The notes under the pieces were generated by a model. The model had not been told where the DNA came from. It was given only the letters and a program-made list of their open reading frames with translations, and searched no databases. Positions 17,310-25,000 of a stretch of DNA of 30,907 bases are shown here, piece after piece. The translations under genes and the position numbers were made by a program. The first letter of the stretch is position 1, and the number at the start of each line of letters is the position of its first letter. Where the stretch lies: the IMG/VR virus record IMGVR_UViG_3300042894_004312, positions 1 to 30,907 of that record, one strand, 5' to 3'. This DNA is from a virus.

Positions 17310-18217
17310 TACCCTACTATGTTATTGAATGATTTACTAAAATCTATATTTGTTCCCCTATCTTGTCTTACTTCATAAAGAAGTTCGTTAAATTGATCTC
17401 TGATTTCATATAGATTGTATTGTTTATAAATGTTATTTTGATTATCGTAGATAGTATATATACCGTCATCAATAGATTTAGTCTGATTTCCGTAAAGAGC
17501 AATTGCTAAAGTTGATATGTCGTTTTCTACAATTTCAATTTCAGTTGTTATTGGGTTAAAAAATGTATTAGTAATAATTATTTTTTGATTTGGTTGTCCA
17601 ATAAATGGTGTTGCACTTGGTTTGTTAGTTGGTGAAGCGGATGGTGATAGTGTACAAAAAAGTAAATTTGTTGTTCCTTCCACGTATCTATATCTTATTG
17701 ATTTTTGTGAAGTATTTGTCAAGTTAAGATAAACTGGTTCGCAATAAAAAGAAGACGTAATTATTCTGAAAAAATTAGGAATCTTGGTTCCATTATCGTT
17801 TAGATATTCAACTCTAAATCCCACAAGTCCTTGGTTAACAAATTTGTTTCTAAATTGTGATGGTACATTATTCAAATCAATTACAATACCTTTAACGTTT
17901 GGTAATGAAGATAGTACACCACAATCTGTTATTTTAGTTCTAATTTCAGCTGGACGAATGTATAATGTATATATTCCCAATCTATTAAAAGTGTCCGCAG
18001 GTAACTTAAGGTTATATAATCCACCTAAAATTTCAACATTAGCATTACCACCTGTGTCATTATTGTGAAAATATGGTCTTAACACAGCATTAGCGTCTAA
18101 TTTTGTGAGTAAAAAATTGTCAGTATCATCTCTTGATGGTGTATAATTTAATATTATCTCAACATCTTCTGGACTGACATCTGCGGGTCTAATTGTTCCG
18201 TAACTTCCACTAGCCAT
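17309..18217 (-). CDS. Probable baseplate or tail structural protein, unassigned
   Basis: I do not recognise the family of this 302-residue protein. The N-terminus holds P-E-D-V-E-I-I-L-N-Y-T and an L-R-P-Y-F-H segment. The central part reads as beta-sandwich (G-I-Y-T-L-Y-I-R-P). A short Ser/Pro/Thr-rich stretch (about 193-205) joins it to a C-terminal domain ending in a helix (L-Y-E-I-R-D-Q-F-N-E-L-L-Y). Its stop overlaps the ATG of the gpI-like wedge gene by one base. The 59-base gap before its own start is the longest inside the co-directional cluster and contains a TATTTATA box and a six-codon open frame. A wedge-associated role is inferred from the coupling to the gpI-like gene. Confidence 0.7.
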   Translation of the reverse strand: MASGSYGTIRPADVSPEDVEIILNYTPSRDDTDNFLLTKLDANAVLRPYFHNNDTGGNANVEILGGLYNLKLPADTFNRLGIYTLYIRPAEIRTKITDCGVLSSLPNVKGIVIDLNNVPSQFRNKFVNQGLVGFRVEYLNDNGTKIPNFFRIITSSFYCEPVYLNLTNTSQKSIRYRYVEGTTNLLFCTLSPSASPTNKPSATPFIGQPNQKIIITNTFFNPITTEIEIVENDISTLAIALYGNQTKSIDDGIYTIYDNQNNIYKQYNLYEIRDQFNELLYEVRQDRGTNIDFSKSFNNIVG

Positions 18218-18228
18218 AGTTTATTAAT

Positions 18229-18249
18229 TCATTTATTGTTATTGAACAT
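18229..18249 (-). other. Six-codon upstream open frame (MFNNNK) before the 302-residue gene
   Basis: On the minus strand an ATG at 18249, preceded by the purine-rich AAAGAGAACT, opens six codons and ends in TGA, 11 bases before the ATG of the 302-residue gene in another frame. The same AAAGAGAACT-x-A-ATG arrangement directly starts the 1968-residue gene at 27913, so the ribosome could well start here. It may be a leader peptide or a relic of a former gene start. Confidence 0.3.
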
Positions 18250-18262
18250 TTAGTTCTCTTTT

Positions 18263-18270
18263 TATAAATA
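18263..18270 (-). promoter_or_regulatory. TATTTATA box in the longest gap of the tail cluster
   Basis: The sense-strand TATTTATA is followed 13 bases later by an ATG (the six-codon frame), the same spacing as at 11500-11507. It is followed by AAAGAGAACT, which is also found 5' of the 1968-residue gene. This is the best candidate for an internal promoter in the cluster. Confidence 0.35.
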
Positions 18271-18276
18271 CCATAT

Positions 18277-19449
18277 TTAATATTTTTTAACTTTGAAGAA
18301 TCCATAACCGTATTTACTTAAATCTCCTAAATTATCAACTTCACCTAACCTCTGCATTGATTCCAAACCAGATGTTTTACCCCTTTCAATGAAAATATTT
18401 GACTGAAGTTGTGGTTCATCAATAACATTTAACAATGCTTCGTTTTTTGTTAATGCTGATAAAACATATTCATCAGTATCTATACCATAAGAAGAAATAA
18501 AATAAATTGTAGTCCCATCACTTAAATCCCAATATAATACATCATCAATTGTATATGCTGTATAGCTATTAGATGGATTTGCACCATAAACAATTCCAAC
18601 ACTACCAGAGTTTCCTGTTACTGGTTCATTTAATTTGAACTTACCGCCCCACATATTGTATTTAGGACCGTATTGTGCCAAATCATTCAACGAACTCTGT
18701 GTGTAACCTGTAATAAGTAAAGGGACTGTTGTATAATTACTACTATCAAAATCAATTAAATTAGTGTTTGAGTCTCCTGTAAAAATAAATTCATAACTAA
18801 CTGGACTTGCCGTCCAAGTACAACCAACCGCAGTAAAATACGCGGTTCCTTGTTGATTTTCAATTGTAACCCCCGAATAAGGTATTGTTATTGGTTTTTT
18901 AACATCTGATATACCCCAAGGTGAGTAACAAGTTAGCGTTATTGTGTAATCACTAGGTGTTGATATGTATGTATGTGAAACAGGTTGTGAACTTGTTAGA
19001 TTTACAAGTGGTGAGTTATCACCCCAATCCAAAACATAACTCGTAAGTGATAAAAATTTTTTAAGATTTTGTTCTGATGTGTTAAAAAATGTGATATTGT
19101 AAGGGTTGTTTGTGTCTGCCGACCAAACAAAGTTTATTATTGTGTCCTTCTGAAATGCCGCACCATCAAATGGTGTATAATACCCAATATCAACTGCCGT
19201 TTGTGTAAACATTAATGGTATTGTAAGACAAGACAAAAGTGATTCACCATTAGTACCGCCTGATAAAAGAATATTCATTGGTAAATAATACCCCGTATCA
19301 CCTGTTAATGTGTTAATTGTAATTGCGGTTATAGGACAACAAGGATCTATTAAGGTAGTTATATCAGTTTCTCCTGTGTAGGGAACACTTATAATATCTC
19401 CTTTGATATTTTCTCTTGATATTTTGAAATAGTACTTTTGTTCTTCCAT
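18277..19449 (-). CDS. Tail or baseplate protein with a PKD-like domain
   Basis: The 390-residue protein has a PKD-type Ig fold at about residues 100-190. Its hallmark D-W-G-D-N-S-P lies at 141-147, followed by V-S-H-T-Y and T-I-T-L-T-C. PKD domains mediate extracellular or surface protein contacts and are common in adhesins. The N-terminal 100 residues and the C-terminal half are beta-rich without recognised motifs; the last 40 residues read as a helix-poor docking tail. There is no signal peptide. It lies one base from the next gene's coding region and appears co-translated with it. A structural, non-enzymatic role in the tail is likely, while the exact position in the particle cannot be told. 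Confidence 0.7.
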   Translation of the reverse strand: MEEQKYYFKISRENIKGDIISVPYTGETDITTLIDPCCPITAITINTLTGDTGYYLPMNILLSGGTNGESLLSCLTIPLMFTQTAVDIGYYTPFDGAAFQKDTIINFVWSADTNNPYNITFFNTSEQNLKKFLSLTSYVLDWGDNSPLVNLTSSQPVSHTYISTPSDYTITLTCYSPWGISDVKKPITIPYSGVTIENQQGTAYFTAVGCTWTASPVSYEFIFTGDSNTNLIDFDSSNYTTVPLLITGYTQSSLNDLAQYGPKYNMWGGKFKLNEPVTGNSGSVGIVYGANPSNSYTAYTIDDVLYWDLSDGTTIYFISSYGIDTDEYVLSALTKNEALLNVIDEPQLQSNIFIERGKTSGLESMQRLGEVDNLGDLSKYGYGFFKVKKY

Positions 19450-19450
19450 A

Positions 19451-20269
19451 TTAAGGTGTTAAAAATTCATACCATTTAATTGGGTTAGTTTCCGTTCCAA
19501 TCCTTGTATTACTTTGATAGTCAAATATTTCATATTTTTTGGTAACATAATTAAGTCTTACTTTTTGAAAAAAATAATCCTGTGTATTAAAATTATAATA
19601 GTTTCCACCTGCAGTGAAATCAGATTGAGGTCTATTCATCATCCTAACAAATACACCTAATCTTGCATCAAAAAATTTTGCAGACATATAAAATTCATTA
19701 ACATCTATATAGTCTCTATATCTTAACCAATAAATGAAAAAACCTTCTTTATCTCCAATGTAATCTAATCCAAATTTTGGTTTTCTAATTTCAACATTAG
19801 ACAAGTATGAAGATATTGTTACAGTTTCGTATTCCCCTTGTTGAACGGGTAATATGATTGTGAAATAATTTTTTTGGTTATTCTTCTCTACAGTATCATA
19901 GAAATCCAATTTAAAAAATGATTTAGTAAAAGGTTTTGAGAAGAAGTATACATCTTGTGGTGTAAAGCCTTCGGGAATATAACTATTTTGCCATGCATTG
20001 ATGTTGTTAATAGTGAAACCAGTATTAAAAAAGAAAAACTCGTAATTAACTTTTGTTGCATTACTATTACCTTCTTCGCCAATGTATTCACCATGAGCAA
20101 ATCTTGATAGTTCAAAGTCTGTAGGTTCACCAATAACATTATTTAACACCTCATTTTGATACGTATCAATTGCCTGATCTCTTTCGGAAAAATCCCATTT
20201 TATCTCAATAGGTATGTCCACTTTTTTCCCTATTGCAGATTTTACTATTTTATATTTATTCACAGCCAT
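19451..20269 (-). CDS. Unassigned structural-type protein of the tail cluster
   Basis: This 272-residue protein is rich in aromatic residues and has no family I recognise. The start chosen (MAVNKYKIVK) overlaps the 3' end of the 582-residue gene by 14 bases and fits the compact spacing of the cluster. A central Y-F-T-I-I-L-P-V-Q-Q-G-E-Y-E-T stretch and repeated F-F/Y-F pairs suggest a beta-rich fold. There is no signal peptide, membrane segment or catalytic motif. Its place between other tail genes suggests a baseplate or tail component. Confidence 0.65.
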   Translation of the reverse strand: MAVNKYKIVKSAIGKKVDIPIEIKWDFSERDQAIDTYQNEVLNNVIGEPTDFELSRFAHGEYIGEEGNSNATKVNYEFFFFNTGFTINNINAWQNSYIPEGFTPQDVYFFSKPFTKSFFKLDFYDTVEKNNQKNYFTIILPVQQGEYETVTISSYLSNVEIRKPKFGLDYIGDKEGFFIYWLRYRDYIDVNEFYMSAKFFDARLGVFVRMMNRPQSDFTAGGNYYNFNTQDYFFQKVRLNYVTKKYEIFDYQSNTRIGTETNPIKWYEFLTP

Positions 20270-22004
20270 CTATTGTCGGATCTTCTATTGTTGTTATGTT
20301 TTGTTGTCCTACTCCTTCGTTAAACACCCTAAAAATAGTATTAACAAATGGATAGTGTTTACCATTCGTAAAAGGATAGTCAACACCTAAACCTACAGTA
20401 TCAATAAAACCATATGGGTATATGTCTCTCCACCTAAAACCGTCTGTTGCATTTGAATAAAACGCATAGTTCGGTACTCCCTCAACAATGTTAGCATCAC
20501 CTTCCTCAACATAGTCGGAAAATACACTTATTGTAATTGGGTTTAATGGATAATAGTAATACCCAAATTGATTTGTATAATAAACATAATTATATTGTGT
20601 AAACCAATTTTGGTTAAAGGTAAATTTATGGGTTTGTCTTGATATAACTCTTTCTAATTGTTCATAGTCGTTCCATTCACAAAAATCACCATCTATTGTA
20701 TCACCTGACACTAAATCTTCTGTATAGAAAAAAGGTCCAACACCTAAATTTGAGTTGTATTGTTGTGTTGTTAAATTAGTATCTGATAACGGATTGTTTA
20801 AATCCCACCAAACACAAGGACCTTGATTTTGCAATGGTGTATTAAATTGGAACCCTGATTTAAGTTTATTAGTCCACCCCCAATATCCCTTCCATATTGT
20901 TGTAAAAAACAATTCTGACACAGGTCTATTTTGATTATCCAATAACAATCCAATATCAACGTCTCTATTGAAGGATAGGGTATAGCTTTGTGAATCCTCA
21001 AGTACTGATGTTCTTGGTAATGTTGGTGGTGTCAAGTTTCCTACTGGTGAGCCACCTGTTAAAACCTTTTCATATTTAGTTTTTTGATTAAATGGATTTT
21101 TTTCAAAACCAGAATTAACTAAAACTGCGTCATCAACATTTGTTAAAATTTTATGTTTTCTAACGTAGTATTTTGATATTGTTTCACCTGAATTTTCAGG
21201 ATCGATAACTCTTCTCATATAACCTGTTGTTCCAACATCAAAAGTGTTTCCTAAATAACCAATATCATACAAGGTAAATATATATTCTTCACTTCCAGAA
21301 CCACCATCACCTAATGAAAATATTTCAAATAAACTTGTTCCAAAATAATTAATTGATAAATTAACGTAATTACCAAAATTCAAACCATGTTTCATTGGAC
21401 ATTTGAATTTAATTATGTTATCAACGTTTGATACAATTAAAAATGGTATTCCTTCTGACGCGGTAAAACTCCATGTTGCTAATGTTTCAGGATCATGTGC
21501 GTAAAGATTTTTATCATAATCGTTTTCAAACGCATATGACAAATAATGTGTCCAATTATAAGTTGTTGCACTTGAGTTCATAAAAATTTGATGGTTTCCT
21601 AATCCACTTGTATAACCAACATTATTATTATCAGTTCTTATAAAATCAAACTCATTATATTGTGGATATCCAAACCAATCCGTGATTTGAGCTCCACAGG
21701 CAATTTCTCCCGCGCTAATTTCAGGTGTTATGTAATACAAATAATTCACATATGGTTGGTACCTAGTGCTTCCTGAATATGCGTTTTTGAATAGGAGTGT
21801 AAATTTAGTTGAGGGTCTAAATATTGTTGATGTCTCTCTTTCCGTGTTAAATCTTTCTTCTAAACTAACATTCAATATTCTATCATAATCAACAATCTCG
21901 TGACTAGTTTGTTCCAAAACGATTTTTTCGGTTTCATCTAATAAAGGTGCACCTTGATATCTTTTAGTACTTAAGACGATATTTGTTGGATTATCTATCC
22001 CCAT
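20256..22004 (-). CDS. Unassigned tail or baseplate structural protein
   Basis: The 582-residue protein is not assigned to a family. It is beta-rich with abundant Tyr, Asn, Phe and Trp and only five Cys, which sets it apart from the Cys-rich fibre proteins to its left. Its first 60 residues are more charged and helix-prone (D-E-T-E-K-I-V-L-E-Q, then L-E-E-R-F-N-T-E-R-E-T) and may form an attachment region. Its ATG lies two bases after the 1968-residue gene, so both are likely co-translated. Its 3' end overlaps the next gene by 14 bases. It may be an equivalent of one of the larger T4 wedge or pin proteins, but nothing in the sequence proves this. Confidence 0.65.
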   Translation of the reverse strand: MGIDNPTNIVLSTKRYQGAPLLDETEKIVLEQTSHEIVDYDRILNVSLEERFNTERETSTIFRPSTKFTLLFKNAYSGSTRYQPYVNYLYYITPEISAGEIACGAQITDWFGYPQYNEFDFIRTDNNNVGYTSGLGNHQIFMNSSATTYNWTHYLSYAFENDYDKNLYAHDPETLATWSFTASEGIPFLIVSNVDNIIKFKCPMKHGLNFGNYVNLSINYFGTSLFEIFSLGDGGSGSEEYIFTLYDIGYLGNTFDVGTTGYMRRVIDPENSGETISKYYVRKHKILTNVDDAVLVNSGFEKNPFNQKTKYEKVLTGGSPVGNLTPPTLPRTSVLEDSQSYTLSFNRDVDIGLLLDNQNRPVSELFFTTIWKGYWGWTNKLKSGFQFNTPLQNQGPCVWWDLNNPLSDTNLTTQQYNSNLGVGPFFYTEDLVSGDTIDGDFCEWNDYEQLERVISRQTHKFTFNQNWFTQYNYVYYTNQFGYYYYPLNPITISVFSDYVEEGDANIVEGVPNYAFYSNATDGFRWRDIYPYGFIDTVGLGVDYPFTNGKHYPFVNTIFRVFNEGVGQQNITTIEDPTIDGCE

Positions 22005-22006
22005 TT

Positions 22007-25000
22007 TTAATCAAGATTTAAGTAAAGTTTAACAAATTTATCTACCGCAGTATTTCCGTTATTTAATCCAAAATAAAAGAAGAATGGAGCACCAACTAAA
22101 ATACTATCAGGAGGTAGTCCATTAACAATTGGTGGGTTTACACCATTACTATTTGGCAATGGATTTCCATTCTGATCAAAGTTTGTAATAAAACCAAAAT
22201 TTTCAATTGATTGTAGATTTGGGTTAGGTCCTGTCCTAAAATAAGGATCAGTATTAAAGTCTAAATTTTGATATTCTTTACTAAAAAACCCTCCTGATGG
22301 TAATACGTTTGTATTCCAATTGTTATTTTCAGTTCCAAAAATATTGCTGCTCGATGATGTCATTCTCCATCTATAATGTGGAACTACTTGATCACTAGGG
22401 TAACCATAATAACTGTAAACACCACCACAATTACTTGTATAAACATCAATACCAAAAGATAAGTTCCTTCTATATGAATATTCTTCAGTGGATGATGAAA
22501 AGAAAATACCAAAAACAGGTCTATCCAAATTGTCTTCACCTATAAATAAAAAGTCATCGTCATAATTTTCATTTATATATGGTTTAACTTTCCATTCTGA
22601 ATTGATGGACAAAGCTTGTGCAAAATCACCATCAATTCTATCTGCTCTTCTATTACTATTAAAGAATTGTATAATTCCTTTACCTTCCGTGTCACCACCA
22701 GGTCCCGAAATAGGTAACATTTGATCCCTAACAGTAGAATTTAATAGTCTTGATATGAACCCCATTTGTATCAAGTCTGAATTATCTTGATAAGATGTTG
22801 ATTTTATTTGATCCACTAAATAACCTTCAAAATTTGAGTCGTTACATATTTGTGTTATAAACTTTTCTCTTGGTCCCATATCCATTATAGTGGTTGGGAA
22901 TTGTATTCTTTTGGTGTTGTAACCCAAACCAGGTAATTCATCTACCACTTGTTGTGGCCAAAGTGGATTCGGTGGTGGTGATTCTACACCTATAAATTGG
23001 TTTGTTGTACTATTCCAAGGTGATGATCTATAATAGAAACCATTGTTCAATTGGTTAAATATTATTGTGTCTCTACAATAATTGTATTGTGGTTCATTAG
23101 GATTAGTCAAAGAATATGTTGTTGATTTATTGAAACTAAACATATAAAGGACACCGTTAATCCAATTATTTTGAAATGTCTGTGCAAATACCCCTCGACA
23201 AGCAGCAAATGTAATTGTAAATCTTGTCTTCCATTCCAAAAATAATCTTGCATCTGCGGGGTACTCAACAATATAATCTTTATTTAATAAACAATAACAA
23301 CCTTGAACCATCCTATCAGATGGAACCTCACAATTGTTTGTATTAACCGAAATATTTGTTCCGCTACCTTGATAACATTTTAACGGAACCATATTTTCAC
23401 AATTAAGTGTTTCAGTTAAACTTTGTACTTGTTCTGTTTCATCATAAACCGCTTGTCCCGCTGACGGATCTGGTGCAACACCTATAGCTGGTGCGGGTTG
23501 TAAGCCCCCTTGATAAAAAGTAAAGTTGTCATTTTGATGTAAAGCATAACCAGTATTATCATAATAACCATTTTGTGTTTTGGTTGATGTTGGTAATCTA
23601 TCACTTCTCATTACCATATATTGATCCCCACCAGGTGTCTGATCTACACTATAATTAATATTGGATAAAGAATACCTATAATATGCGGGAGAATATACGG
23701 AGTATCTTTGTAGTCCTGAATTTGCATATATGTCTTTGTCATCTTCAGTTCCATTATTGAATGTTTGTGTCATACCTGGATATGCGGCAGAGACATCTGC
23801 ATTTGATATTGTCATAGAACCACCAGCAAAATAATAATCAGTTGTTGCTTGGGTGTATACAGAATAATCTATTGTTGGTAATAGGTAACCTCTAGTTTGG
23901 TACCCTGCAAATATCGTATGTCCATTATTGAATGATAATTGACTAATATTTAAGAATCCAAGACCAGGACCTCCTTGATAGGTTGCAGCAATTAACTCGT
24001 CAGGACATAAATAGTAATACGGTAAAGTAGATGTAAAACCTGAAAATTCATTACAAGTAACACCACTAACGGTATAAGTTTCACCTAATGTGAAGTTATA
24101 TGACTTAAAGTATAAATCAGGTGCTGTATTATTGTCGGATATTTGATGACTTTTTGGTTTTATTCCGTTAGTATACCCTTGTATTGGGACATTTAGATAA
24201 TACTCACCACTAACAATTGGACCTTGTCCATATGTATTATTACCAAATATTATTGATAAATCATACTCGTTTGTTTGAGGTGGTGAATGTGGGTCCACAC
24301 CTCTTGTTATTATTAAAACTTCATATGCACTATATTGTGGAAAACCTTCAATTACATTGCTTGTAACATAATAATCAAGTGAAGCAGGTGGGGCTGTGCC
24401 AAATGGATCACATTCATCCAAATAAACAAATATACCATCGTGTCTCAAATATTTATTTGGGAATTTATTAGTGGTTGTAAAATTTGCTTGATTACTAAAT
24501 TCTTCATAAGTATATCCTTCTATTATTTGGAAATACTCAACATCAATTGGGTATTTTAAGTATCCTTCAGTGTCACCACTATAGGTTATAGTATACTGTG
24601 GTGAAGGAGAAAAGTTAACGTTTTGGTTTGATGGGTTCGCATAATCAACAGTAATTGTTGTACTTGTTAACGAATAACCTGTTACAGCACCATTACCAAA
24701 TTGATTGGTATTGTCAAATGTGTTGCCATTAAAAAATGTTGTCCCAGTTATATTTTGATTACAAAGTGATAACTTACCGTCTTGGAAGGAGAACACACTA
24801 CCTACGCCTATTTGATTTTTAGTACCAGACTTTGCAAGAACAACTAATACTTGATCTTCATGGAATGTTGTTGTGTTTTGTGGTTTATTAAATGTTGCTC
24901 TTATTTTGTTAACACCATCAAAATATTTTTGTCTTAAATTAAACTCATTTAATTTTTGTGAGTATGTTTCAGAATATGGCTTGGCAAAATATCTATATGA

